Positions 1-7,131 of a stretch of DNA of 20,379 bases are shown one piece after another. The stretch is from a virus. The stretch lies in the IMG/VR virus record IMGVR_UViG_3300037808_000042, positions 1-20,379 of that record; one strand, 5' to 3'. The translations under genes were made by a program, and so were the position numbers. How positions within the stretch are numbered: the first letter of the stretch is position 1; each line of letters starts with the position of its first letter. The notes below the pieces were generated by a model, which saw only the letters and a program-made list of their open reading frames with translations, had not been told where the DNA came from and ran no database searches.

Positions 1-1203
1 GACGTAAACCAACCAGACGAAGTTAAGGATCGTATTCGTGAAGAGTATGAAGGCATCCTAAAACTTCTACAATTCAATACCAAAGCATATGACATTTTTA
101 GTAAATGGTATGTAGATGGTCGTTTGTATTATCATCTAATGATTGATACAAAGAAAACTAAAGAAGGTATTCAAGAGATTCGTTACATCGATCCACGTAG
201 AATTAAAAAGGTACGTGCAGAGAAACGTCAGAAAGAAGCACCTCTTAACTCTAAAAACATATTCAATAAGAAGTACAACGAATATTATATCTACTCACCT
301 AAAGGTGTTAAAGCAGGTAACGAGGGTGTTAAGATTGCTACTGATTCAATTGCTTATGTTCATTCAGGTATATTGAACGGTGACAATTCTGCTGTATTGG
401 GGCATCTACATAAAGCAATCAAACCATTAAACCAATTACGCATGCTGGAAGACGCAACGGTTATCTACCGACTTGCTCGTGCTCCAGAACGCAGAATCTT
501 CTATATTGATGTTGGTAACTTGCCGAAGGGTAAAGCAGAACAATATCTAAGAGATATGATGGCGAAGCATAAGAACAAACTTGTGTACGATGCTAACACT
601 GGTGAAGTGAAAGACGATCGTAAGTTTATGACTATGCTTGAGGATTACTGGTTGCCTAGACGTGAGGGTGGTCGTGGTACTGAGATTACTACACTTCCTT
701 CAGGTCAGAACCTTGGTGAATTAGATGATGTATTATATTTCCGTAAGAAACTATACGAATCGTTAAATGTTCCATCAACTAGACTGGAATCAGAAGCACA
801 GTTTAATATGGGTCGTGCTAACGAAATTACTAGAGATGAGTTAAAGTTTAGCAAATTCATCAAACGTCTTAGAACTAGGTTCTCTGAGTTATTTAATATC
901 ATCCTTGAGAAGCAATTACTATTAAAAGGTGTTATCACTAAAGCAGAATGGTTAGAGATGAAAGACTCTATCAATTACGATTTTATGGAAGATAACTACT
1001 TCGCCGAACTTAAAGAAGGTGAAGTGCTTAGAGAACGTCTATCACTATTACGTGATGTTGATGAATACACTGGTAAGTATTACTCCACCGAATGGATTAG
1101 AACTGAAGTTCTTAAACAGAGTGAAGATGATATTAAACAGATTGATAAGCAGATTGAAGCAGAAGCACCTGAAGAGGGTGAAGAAGAAGATGAGGACTTC
1201 TAA
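1..1203 (+). CDS. 20: Portal vertex protein gp20 (5' partial)
   Basis: This is the dodecameric portal protein of the capsid vertex, through which DNA is packaged and to which the neck and tail attach. The reading frame is open from the first base of the window, so the start lies upstream and 400 residues are visible. The T4 protein has about 524, so roughly 120 N-terminal residues are missing. The segment around bases 100-140 (KWYVDGRLYYH) matches the T4-family portal motif. Further typical parts are the YIDPRRI stretch near residues 62-68, the VYRLARAPERRIFYIDVG block (TVI-YRLARAPERR near residues 155-165) and an acidic C-terminal tail. A TTG at 124 could be taken as a start, but conserved portal sequence continues upstream of it, so it is internal. 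The gene is followed by a late promoter and the gp67-like gene, as in T4. Identification is by recognised family sequence and gene order. Confidence 0.95.
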   Translation, partial: DVNQPDEVKDRIREEYEGILKLLQFNTKAYDIFSKWYVDGRLYYHLMIDTKKTKEGIQEIRYIDPRRIKKVRAEKRQKEAPLNSKNIFNKKYNEYYIYSPKGVKAGNEGVKIATDSIAYVHSGILNGDNSAVLGHLHKAIKPLNQLRMLEDATVIYRLARAPERRIFYIDVGNLPKGKAEQYLRDMMAKHKNKLVYDANTGEVKDDRKFMTMLEDYWLPRREGGRGTEITTLPSGQNLGELDDVLYFRKKLYESLNVPSTRLESEAQFNMGRANEITRDELKFSKFIKRLRTRFSELFNIILEKQLLLKGVITKAEWLEMKDSINYDFMEDNYFAELKEGEVLRERLSLLRDVDEYTGKYYSTEWIRTEVLKQSEDDIKQIDKQIEAEAPEEGEEEDEDF

Positions 1204-1207
1204 ATAT

Positions 1208-1215
1208 TATAAATA
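1208..1215 (+). promoter_or_regulatory. T4-type late promoter TATAAATA upstream of the gp67-like gene
   Basis: An exact TATAAATA octamer lies 17 bases before the ATG at 1233, just after the portal stop codon. It matches the T4 late promoter -10 element, which is read by RNA polymerase carrying gp55; gp55 is encoded in this window. An RBS (AAGGAG) lies between it and the start. Confidence 0.75.
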
Positions 1216-1232
1216 TTCAAAAGGAGAATTAT

Positions 1233-1415
1233 ATGAGCGAATACACTATGAATGATGCAGTATCAATGGCAGGTGATGGTAATGCATCACAATTTAAGGA
1301 TACGGTAGGTTCTCTTTTAATGGACAAAATTAAAGATTCAGTTGCAATTAAGAAACACGAAGTTGCTGCTAATTTTATGAACGATATAGAGGACAGTCAA
1401 GATGAAGACATTTAA
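1233..1415 (+). CDS. Small prohead core protein, gp67-like
   Basis: A 60-residue acidic helical protein starts at an ATG with a strong RBS (AAGGAG). It sits directly between the portal gene and the next core-protein-like gene. In T4 this slot holds gp67, a small prohead core protein of about 80 residues needed for correct head assembly and later cut by gp21. The acidic C-terminus (NDIEDSQDEDI) agrees with a core peptide. The assignment rests on position, size and character; sequence identity to T4 gp67 is not obvious by eye. It overlaps the next gene by 14 bases, which suggests translational coupling. Confidence 0.7.
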   Translation: MSEYTMNDAVSMAGDGNASQFKDTVGSLLMDKIKDSVAIKKHEVAANFMNDIEDSQDEDI

Positions 1416-2061
1416 AAGTTTTATTAACGAAGGGTCTATTGCCCAAGACTACGTCGCACCGAAAGATAGTGATGATGAAGTAAAGGATATCAAACCCCGT
1501 TCTAAGGGTGAGGAAGACTTTAAAAATACACATAAAATGACTCACACTAAGCACCCTGTTGCTGGTGATCATCAGTTTGATGGTTCTATCAAAGGTATTA
1601 ATGAAGATGTTGAACTTAATGAGAAATCGTATAAACAAGTTTTTGATTTAAAGAAAGGAAGTGCTCGTGTACGTGCATTCTTATACAATGATGGTGAGTA
1701 TGTAGCATATTTCACTGGTAATGGTGAAACTTCAGTTGGTATTCCTGGAAACAAACTAGATAAAAAATGGTTGAAAACTAAATTAGATAAGTTTTCTAAG
1801 TCAGGGTTAATTGGTGAAGAAGTTAATGAAGATGCTTGGTCTGACTTACAAACTATTGTTAAAACACTTGCATCAAAGAATTCATCAGGAAAGGTTAAAT
1901 TTGCTAACGGTAAACAAGAAACAGTTGATATGGGAACTGCTAAACAAATCGTTACAGTTTTAAATAAACTCAACCCTAATAATAAGAAGAAAGCAATTGC
2001 TACACTAAACAAAGATCCTGCTGGATTGATGAAAGTGTTAGACATCGTACATAAGGCATAA
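1402..2061 (+). CDS. Probable prohead core or internal head protein in the gp68 position
   Basis: This is a 219-residue lysine- and aspartate-rich protein. The N-terminus MKTFKSFINEGS resembles the short N-terminal leader found on several T4 head-core proteins and contains I8-N9-E10|G11, which fits the (I/L)xE|(A/G/S) site cut by the T4 prohead protease. Related INE, LNE and VNE tripeptides recur near residues 67, 73 and 140. The gene lies between the gp67-like gene and gp21, where T4 has gp68 (141 residues). The C-terminal part (about 150-219) is helical and lysine-rich, which would suit a DNA-contacting internal protein, but this is inference. The start overlaps the preceding gene by 14 bases. 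I do not recognise a named domain in the middle region. Confidence 0.65.
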   Translation: MKTFKSFINEGSIAQDYVAPKDSDDEVKDIKPRSKGEEDFKNTHKMTHTKHPVAGDHQFDGSIKGINEDVELNEKSYKQVFDLKKGSARVRAFLYNDGEYVAYFTGNGETSVGIPGNKLDKKWLKTKLDKFSKSGLIGEEVNEDAWSDLQTIVKTLASKNSSGKVKFANGKQETVDMGTAKQIVTVLNKLNPNNKKKAIATLNKDPAGLMKVLDIVHKA

Positions 2062-2062
2062 T

Positions 2063-2338
2063 ATGAAACCATTAGCAAATACAGTAGCAACAGGATCAGC
2101 AACTAACGTATATAAAGCAACTGCTGTTTATATTGCTAACGACGGTACTGCTAGAACTTTAACGGTTGCTAACACTGCTATCGATAACGGTAACGGTCAG
2201 AATGGAAATTACGCAGGTGGTTCTGTTACAATCAGAATCCCAGCAAACGGTTCATTAGTTATTCGTAAACGTCCTAATGATACTATAACTTGTAATGCTG
2301 CAACCTACGGCACTAAAGTCGCAGAGAACGGAGCATAA
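2063..2338 (+). CDS. Small beta-rich protein of unknown function, possible head decoration or structural protein
   Basis: This 91-residue protein begins one base after the preceding stop (TAATATG) with a weak RBS (AAGG). It is rich in Thr, Asn, Ala and Val with alternating patterns (KATAVYIANDGTARTLTVAN, then GGSVTIRIPANGSLVIRKRP) that predict a compact beta-sandwich with few helices. It lacks cysteines and membrane segments. Genes of this kind (N-terminus MKPL..TVATGSAT.VYKA) occur among head genes of marine T4-like phages, generally as hypotheticals. Lying inside the late head operon between core and protease genes it is probably a virion or prohead component. A decoration role is a guess. 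Confidence 0.75.
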   Translation: MKPLANTVATGSATNVYKATAVYIANDGTARTLTVANTAIDNGNGQNGNYAGGSVTIRIPANGSLVIRKRPNDTITCNAATYGTKVAENGA

Positions 2339-2339
2339 T

Positions 2340-2594
2340 ATGAAATTATACGAATCAATTAATAATGTATTAAACGGTGTTAAATTGGATGAAGGTAAAC
2401 TTCCTGCTCCAATTCTAAAGAAAGTTAAGAACGATGTCAAGTTGGCTAAATCAAGTCTTAACGGTGCTGTTGATTATCTAGGTGATATTGCTGGTGATGT
2501 CCAACCACATGATGATGCATTAAATAAACAACTTATTACAGCATACCGTGAATTATTAAAAGCACAAACTGCATTAAATAAAATTAAGGTGTAG
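2340..2594 (+). CDS. Small helical head-region protein of unknown function
   Basis: This gene encodes an 84-residue helical protein. An earlier in-frame ATG exists at 2295, but it would overlap the upstream gene by 44 bases. I chose ATG 2340 because it lies just after the preceding stop, has GGAG 7 bases upstream, and gives the N-terminus MKLYESINNV, resembling the MKxFxxF/MKLLSE starts of neighbouring head proteins. Residues L16-D17-E18|G19 form a candidate gp21 cleavage site. If it is used, a short leader is removed and a lysine-rich helical product of about 66 residues remains. That pattern would suit an internal head or core peptide. No named family is recognised. Confidence 0.7.
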   Translation: MKLYESINNVLNGVKLDEGKLPAPILKKVKNDVKLAKSSLNGAVDYLGDIAGDVQPHDDALNKQLITAYRELLKAQTALNKIKV

Positions 2595-2596
2595 AT

Positions 2597-3256
2597 ATGA
2601 AACTATTATCAGAAGTACATGAGGATATAAACTATATCACAGAAGCAACTGAAGATGGAAAGAAAAACTTTTTCATTGAAGGTGTTTTTATGCAAGGTAA
2701 CTTTAAGAACCGTAACGGTAGAGTATATCCTACTGAGATCTTAGAGAAAGAAGTTTCTCGTTACAATAAAGAATATGTACAAAAGAATCGTGCTTACGGT
2801 GAACTTGGTCATCCACAAGGTCCTACAATTAATCTAGAGAGAGTATCTCATATGATTACTAAGTTGGAAAGAGATGGCGATAACTTCGTAGGTAAAGCAA
2901 AGATTATGACCGAAACACCTTATGGTGCTATCGTTAAGTCATTAATAAAAGAAGGTGCTCAACTTGGTGTTTCATCAAGAGGCATGGGTACGTTAAGTGC
3001 TGGTAAAGGTGGAGTACAACAAGTCGGTAAGGATTTCTATCTAGCAACTGCTGGTGATATCGTTGCTGACCCAAGTGCACCACTTGCCTTTGTTGAAGGT
3101 ATTATGGAAGAAAGAGAATGGATCTTCGAAAATGGTATCTGGACAATAGAACAAGCAGAAAATATGAAGAGTCAAATCGTCAAAATGTCTGTAAAAGAAA
3201 TTGAGGATAAGAAGTTTAAGATATTCGAAACTTTTTTAAACTCTTTACAGAAGTAA
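2597..3256 (+). CDS. 21: Prohead core maturation protease gp21
   Basis: This is the 219-residue serine protease that matures the prohead by cutting scaffold, core and capsid proteins. T4 gp21 is of similar length (about 212). Clear family blocks are FFIEGVFMQGNFKNRNGRVYP (residues 25-45), GELGHPQG around H72, GVSSRGMGTL at 124-133 with the nucleophile at S126 or S127, and the GDIVADPSAP block (153-162). This His/Ser arrangement is that of the gp21 / herpesvirus-protease-like group. A sequence I14-T15-E16|A17 near the N-terminus fits the enzyme's own cleavage consensus and could be a self-processing site. The gene starts two bases after the preceding stop, inside the late head operon and before scaffold gp22. 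Confidence 0.95.
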   Translation: MKLLSEVHEDINYITEATEDGKKNFFIEGVFMQGNFKNRNGRVYPTEILEKEVSRYNKEYVQKNRAYGELGHPQGPTINLERVSHMITKLERDGDNFVGKAKIMTETPYGAIVKSLIKEGAQLGVSSRGMGTLSAGKGGVQQVGKDFYLATAGDIVADPSAPLAFVEGIMEEREWIFENGIWTIEQAENMKSQIVKMSVKEIEDKKFKIFETFLNSLQK

Positions 3257-3268
3257 AAATATAAATTT

Positions 3269-3276
3269 TATAAATA
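3269..3276 (+). promoter_or_regulatory. T4-type late promoter TATAAATA upstream of gp22
   Basis: An exact TATAAATA octamer lies in the 61-base gap between gp21 and gp22, 42 bases before the gp22 ATG. It would give extra late transcription of scaffold and capsid genes, which are needed in large amounts. An RBS (AGGAG) precedes gp22. Confidence 0.75.
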
Positions 3277-3317
3277 AATGATAAATAAAAGAAACTTTTT
3301 AATAGGAGCATTCCAAA

Positions 3318-4412
3318 ATGTCTGAAAAAGAATTAAACGAACTAGAGTTAGAGGAAGCGAAGGCATCATTTGGTGTGGACGCTGAAGTACCAGATCCAAA
3401 AACTAAAGAAATAACACCTCCAGGTGCTAAACCTGAAGATGAAGATAAGAAAGATAATCCTAAGCAGGGTTCATCTGTCAAGAAAACCAAAGTTGCTATG
3501 GTAACTGCTATGGTTGATGCCGTTAAAGGTATGAAGAAAGAAGAACTTGAACTTTCTTATAAAGATATCATGTCAGCAATGAAAGTTGAAGGTTTTGAAA
3601 AAGACGAAGACGATGCTGAAGAAGATGAAAAAGACGATAAGAAAAAGAAAAAGTCAATCAAAGATATCAAGAAAATTGATACTGACGATGTAGACGTTAA
3701 AGAAGACATTGCTGCAATGTTTAACGGTGAAGACTTATCTGAAGATTTTACTGCTAAAGCAACTACTATCTTTGAATCTGCTATTGTTTCTAAAGTTAAT
3801 GACATCTTAGAATCTGTTACCATTGATATGGAAGCAGAACTTGAAGTCGAGAAAGCAGAAATTACTGAAAACTTAACTGCTAAGTTAGACGATTACCTTG
3901 AATACGTTTCAGAAGAATGGATGAAGGAAAACGAACTTGCTGTTGAACAAGGTATCAAGAACGAAATTACCGAAAACTTTATGACAGGTCTTAAGGCACT
4001 ATTCACTGAAAACTATGTTGACATTCCAGAAGAGAAAGTTGACATCGTTAATGAGATGGCTGCTAAGTTAGAAGAATTAGAATCTTCTGTTAATGAAGGT
4101 ATCGAAAAGAACATCGAATTACGCAAAGAAATCTCAGAATCTAGAAAAACTAAGATTCTTAGTGACGTTTGCGATAGTTTGACCGAATCTCAAGCAATCA
4201 AATTGAAATCACTTTCTGAAGGTGTGGATTTTGATACTGAAGATTCTTACGTAGAAAAAATTGAAACTCTTAAAGAAAACTATTTCCCATCTGTGGAAAG
4301 AGTGATTACTGAAGAACTAGATGATGAACCTCTGGAAATTGATGATGAAAATGAAGTTGTTGATCCAGAAATGTCTGCTTACATGAGTGCTATTACAAAT
4401 AGTATTCGATAA
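3318..4412 (+). CDS. 22: Prohead scaffold protein gp22
   Basis: This 364-residue, extremely acidic, helix-rich protein lies between the protease and the capsid gene, exactly where T4 has the major scaffold gp22 (about 269 residues). The scaffold forms the internal core around which gp23 assembles and is then degraded by gp21. Residues 92-108 are an Asp/Glu tract followed by a lysine run (108-118). From about 140 to the end it is an almost continuous predicted helix or coiled coil (for example ELEVEKAEITENLTAKL). Many LxE, IxE and FxE tripeptides supply potential gp21 sites. The N-terminal 130 residues look like an extension compared with T4. Assignment is by composition, position and C-terminal family resemblance. 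Confidence 0.88.
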   Translation: MSEKELNELELEEAKASFGVDAEVPDPKTKEITPPGAKPEDEDKKDNPKQGSSVKKTKVAMVTAMVDAVKGMKKEELELSYKDIMSAMKVEGFEKDEDDAEEDEKDDKKKKKSIKDIKKIDTDDVDVKEDIAAMFNGEDLSEDFTAKATTIFESAIVSKVNDILESVTIDMEAELEVEKAEITENLTAKLDDYLEYVSEEWMKENELAVEQGIKNEITENFMTGLKALFTENYVDIPEEKVDIVNEMAAKLEELESSVNEGIEKNIELRKEISESRKTKILSDVCDSLTESQAIKLKSLSEGVDFDTEDSYVEKIETLKENYFPSVERVITEELDDEPLEIDDENEVVDPEMSAYMSAITNSIR

Positions 4413-4454
4413 AGTAAATTTTAAAAATCAATAATACATATAAAGGAGAAACAC

Positions 4455-5081
4455 ATGACTCAATCAACTGACTTGCTAAATAAGTGGCAGCCTGTTTTAG
4501 AGCATCCTGAACTAGATAAAATCACGGATGCACATAAAAAGGCAACTATTGCTACACTTTTAGAAAATCAAGAAATCGCTGCCAGAGAACAAGCATCTAA
4601 CGGCGGAAACTTTAATCCAACTTTACTAGGTGAAGCTGCTCCAACAAACGCAATGGGTGGTTCTTCATCTACTGCATCTGCAGGTAACGTAGATATCTTC
4701 GATCCAGTGTTAATCTCACTAGTTCGTCGTTCTATGCCTAACTTAATTGCATACGATATCGCTGGTGTTCAACCAATGACTGGTCCTACTGGACTTATCT
4801 TCGCAATGCGTTCTAAGTACACTTCACAAAGTGGTACTGAAGCAATGTTCAATGAAGCAAATACTTCATTCTCTGCATCTGCGTCAGGTAATACTGCTTC
4901 TTTAGGTGTTGCTAACGGTGCTGCAGGTACTGCTCAAACTGGTACAGATCCTAACGATCGTGCTTCTGGTTCTGGTTACACTGTAGAAACTGGTATGTCT
5001 ACTGCTGATGCTGAAAAATTAGGCGATACTGCTAATAACGGTTTCAACGAAATGGCATTCTCAATCGAGAAAGTTGTTTAG
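4455..5081 (+). CDS. 23: Major capsid protein gp23, N-terminal part (gene disrupted)
   Basis: This is the first 208 residues of the HK97-fold major capsid protein, with a strong RBS (AAAGGAG). The N-terminal propeptide ends at L58-G59-E60|A61, matching the T4 gp23 maturation site at E65|A66. Family blocks follow, including FDPVLISLVRRSMPNLIAYDI and GVQPMTGPTGLIFAMRSKY. The frame stops at a TAG (5079-5081) right after FSIEKVV. In intact gp23 proteins this position continues with about 26 conserved residues (T4: TVAAKSRALKAQYSIEMAQD and onward to HG) before LDA-E. Here that segment is absent and the rest resumes in another frame from 5078. This is either a lethal 76-base deletion in the sampled molecule or an assembly error. 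Confidence 0.93.
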   Translation: MTQSTDLLNKWQPVLEHPELDKITDAHKKATIATLLENQEIAAREQASNGGNFNPTLLGEAAPTNAMGGSSSTASAGNVDIFDPVLISLVRRSMPNLIAYDIAGVQPMTGPTGLIFAMRSKYTSQSGTEAMFNEANTSFSASASGNTASLGVANGAAGTAQTGTDPNDRASGSGYTVETGMSTADAEKLGDTANNGFNEMAFSIEKVV

Positions 5082-5755
5082 ATGCTGAGACTGAATTATC
5101 TAACATCTTATCTGCTGAAATCCTTTCAGAGATTAACCGTGAAGTAATTCGTACTATCAACTACTCTGCTGTAGCAGGTGCTCAAAAGAACACTACTACT
5201 GCTGGTACTTTCGACTTAGATACTGATTCTAATGGTCGTTGGTCAGTTGAGAAGTTCAAAGGTTTAATGTTCCAAATCGAACGTGATGCTAATGAAATTG
5301 CTAAGTCTACTCGTCGTGGTAAGGGTAACATTATGATCACTTCATCTGACGTTGCTTCTGCACTTCAAATGGCTGGTGTTCTAGATTACACTCCTGCGTT
5401 GTCAAACAACTTACAAGTAGATGATACTGGTAATACGTTTGCTGGTGTTATGAATGGTCGGATCAAAGTTTACATTGATCCGTACTTCTCAGATGCTACT
5501 AACAACTACTACACAATGGGTTACAAAGGTTCTTCTGCATTCGATGCTGGTATCTTCTACTGCCCATACGTTCCTTTACAAATGGTTCGTGCAGTTGGTG
5601 AAAACTCTTTCCAACCTAAGATTGGCTTCAAGACTCGTTACGGCATGGTTTCAAACCCATTTGCTACTAACGATGCTAACGGTGTTGCTGCTCGTTTAGG
5701 TTCTGGCGATGGTAACATCTACTACCGTTTGACTAAGATTACTAACTTAATGTAA
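5078..5755 (+). CDS. 23: Major capsid protein gp23, C-terminal part (out of frame with the N-terminal part)
   Basis: This is the remaining 225 residues of gp23, in a different frame from the upstream part and without its own start or RBS at its beginning. The first in-frame ATG is 5267, deep within conserved sequence. From 5078 it reads LDAETELSNILSAEILSEIN, then NREVIRTINYS, FQIERDANEIAKSTRRGKGN, VFAGV-like TFAGVMNGRIKVYIDPYF, FDAGIFYCPYVPLQMVRAV and FQPKIGFKTRYGMVSNPFA, all capsid-shell blocks of the T4 gp23 family, through to the natural end. A terminator follows directly. With the missing 26 residues the whole protein would be about 459 residues, a reasonable length for the family (T4 521). 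Confidence 0.9.
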   Translation, partial: LDAETELSNILSAEILSEINREVIRTINYSAVAGAQKNTTTAGTFDLDTDSNGRWSVEKFKGLMFQIERDANEIAKSTRRGKGNIMITSSDVASALQMAGVLDYTPALSNNLQVDDTGNTFAGVMNGRIKVYIDPYFSDATNNYYTMGYKGSSAFDAGIFYCPYVPLQMVRAVGENSFQPKIGFKTRYGMVSNPFATNDANGVAARLGSGDGNIYYRLTKITNLM

Positions 5756-5774
5756 TCCAGGTTAAACCCTAGAT

Positions 5775-5804
5775 AAAACCTCAACTTCGGTTGGGGTTTT
5801 TTTT
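5775..5804 (+). terminator. Intrinsic terminator after gp23
   Basis: A stem pairs 5775-5785 (AAAACCTCAAC) with 5790-5800 (GTTGGGGTTTT), with one G-T wobble. It is closed by a C(UUCG)G tetraloop and runs into eight T residues. It ends the head operon transcript just after the gp23 stop codon. Confidence 0.92.
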
Positions 5805-5821
5805 CGCATTAATTTCAGTGT

Positions 5822-5829
5822 TATAAATA
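5822..5829 (+). promoter_or_regulatory. T4-type late promoter TATAAATA upstream of amtB
   Basis: An exact TATAAATA octamer lies downstream of the gp23 terminator and 42 bases before the amtB start codon. It implies that the transporter gene is transcribed late by gp55-containing polymerase. A good RBS (AGGAG) lies close to the ATG. Confidence 0.8.
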
Positions 5830-5871
5830 GGTTTGTAATGTTGTGTAGCAATTTCAATATAGGAGAAATAT

Positions 5872-7035
5872 ATGGAATTAGGCTATGCCTTAAATACATT
5901 GTACTTCCTTGTCTCAGCAGTCTTAGTGATGTGGATGGCAGCAGGTTTTACAATGTTAGAAGCAGGATCGGTTCGTTCGAAGAACGTAACTGAGATCCTT
6001 ATAAAAAACGTAGCACTTTATAGTGTTGCGTCATTAACCTTCTTGTTTGTGGGTTACGAATTAATGTACGGTGGATGGAATGCTCCAGAAGACCACGCAT
6101 TGATGAGTGACTTTTTCTTTCAAGTAGTATTTGTAGCAACAGCAATGTCAGTGGTTTCTGGCGCTGTTGCTGAACGTAAGAAACTATGGTCATTCTTAGT
6201 TTTCGCAGCAATCTTTACTGCTGTGATTTACCCAATTCAAGGTTCTTGGAGTTGGGGTGGTGGCTGGTTGTCAGAAGTAGGATTCTTTGACTTTGCAGGT
6301 TCGGGAATTGTACACATGGCAGGTGCTGCAGCTGCATTAGCGGCAGTACTACTAATTGGTCCACGTAAGGGTAAGTATGATAAGAACGGAAATCCCGTTG
6401 CTATCCACGGTTCTAGTACAACGCAAGTTGCTCTAGGTACACTTATTCTTTGGATGGGTTGGTTTGGTTTTAATGGTGGTTCACAGTTAAGTATTTTAGG
6501 ATTAGACAATGCTAACGCAGTTGCTCAAATCTTTGTTAATACTAATACTGCGGCTGCTGCAGGTTTACTGAGTGCAATGGTGCTCTCAAAACTTTGGTTA
6601 AAGAAGACCGTTTTGAATGTGACTCTGAATGGTGCATTAGCAGGACTGGTAGTTATTACAGCAGATCCTCTAACACCTTCACCTGAAATCGCTGCATTAT
6701 ATGGTGCGATTGGTGGTTTGATTGTTCCTATTTCTATGGCATTGCTAGAGAAGTGGGGTATTGATGACCCAGTGGGTGCAATCAGTGTTCACGGAGTAGC
6801 AGGTATTGTGGGACTAATGTTGGTTCCAATTTTAAATACTGATGCTACATTATATGGACAAGCAGTTGGTACTGGTGCAATCTTCGGATTTGTATTTGGT
6901 ACTTCACTAATTGTCTGGTACTTACTCAAAAAGACTATTGGTCTGAGAGTAGGTGAAGATGAAGAACTTGCTGGTTCTGATATGTGGGAGACTGGTTCTT
7001 CTGCTTATCCAGAATTTATGGATAACAGCAAGTAG
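5872..7035 (+). CDS. amtB: AmtB-type ammonium transporter (auxiliary metabolic gene)
   Basis: This 387-residue inner-membrane channel of the Amt/MEP/Rh family would bring ammonium into the infected cell. About 11 membrane helices can be traced. The key residues of E. coli AmtB are present: the DFAGSG signature with D140 (D160 in E. coli), the twin pore histidines H148 and H307 (H168/H318), gate phenylalanines F87 and F200 (F107/F215), the recruitment-site W128 (W148) and S204 (S219). The C-terminal GLRV and the tail ending in AYPEF are also present; in host proteins this tail mediates subunit cross-talk and PII control. The protein starts directly at helix 1 without the cleaved signal peptide of E. 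coli AmtB, as many relatives do. No glnK gene is visible. The gene looks intact and is bounded by terminators, with its own late promoter. Confidence 0.97.
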   Translation: MELGYALNTLYFLVSAVLVMWMAAGFTMLEAGSVRSKNVTEILIKNVALYSVASLTFLFVGYELMYGGWNAPEDHALMSDFFFQVVFVATAMSVVSGAVAERKKLWSFLVFAAIFTAVIYPIQGSWSWGGGWLSEVGFFDFAGSGIVHMAGAAAALAAVLLIGPRKGKYDKNGNPVAIHGSSTTQVALGTLILWMGWFGFNGGSQLSILGLDNANAVAQIFVNTNTAAAAGLLSAMVLSKLWLKKTVLNVTLNGALAGLVVITADPLTPSPEIAALYGAIGGLIVPISMALLEKWGIDDPVGAISVHGVAGIVGLMLVPILNTDATLYGQAVGTGAIFGFVFGTSLIVWYLLKKTIGLRVGEDEELAGSDMWETGSSAYPEFMDNSK

Positions 7036-7064
7036 ATCTTTAATCATTGTTACGCAACATGCCC

Positions 7065-7091
7065 AATCCCTCTTAATTGAGGGATTTTTTT
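7065..7091 (+). terminator. Intrinsic terminator after amtB
   Basis: An eight-base stem AATCCCTC (7065-7072) pairs with GAGGGATT (7079-7086) around a TTAATT loop, with a T-run to 7091. It isolates amtB from the following tail gene. Confidence 0.92.
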
Positions 7092-7096
7092 CGTGT

Positions 7097-7104
7097 TATA
7101 AATA
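7097..7104 (+). promoter_or_regulatory. T4-type late promoter TATAAATA upstream of the gp19-like gene
   Basis: An exact TATAAATA octamer lies 6 bases after the amtB terminator and 27 bases before the ATG at 7132, so the tail gene restarts its own late transcription. Confidence 0.78.
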
Positions 7105-7131
7105 TAGTACAAGGAATTTACCCGACACATT

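Noticed and set aside
124-126. TTG at 124 as the start of the portal gene
   Set aside because: The same frame is open from base 1 and encodes conserved portal sequence (KWYVDGR) before this codon, so the gene is truncated by the window edge.
5065-5095. Programmed frameshift, translational bypass or intron in gp23
   Set aside because: Bypass and introns add extra bases between coding parts. Here conserved sequence is missing (about 76 bases), and a simple slip cannot restore it.
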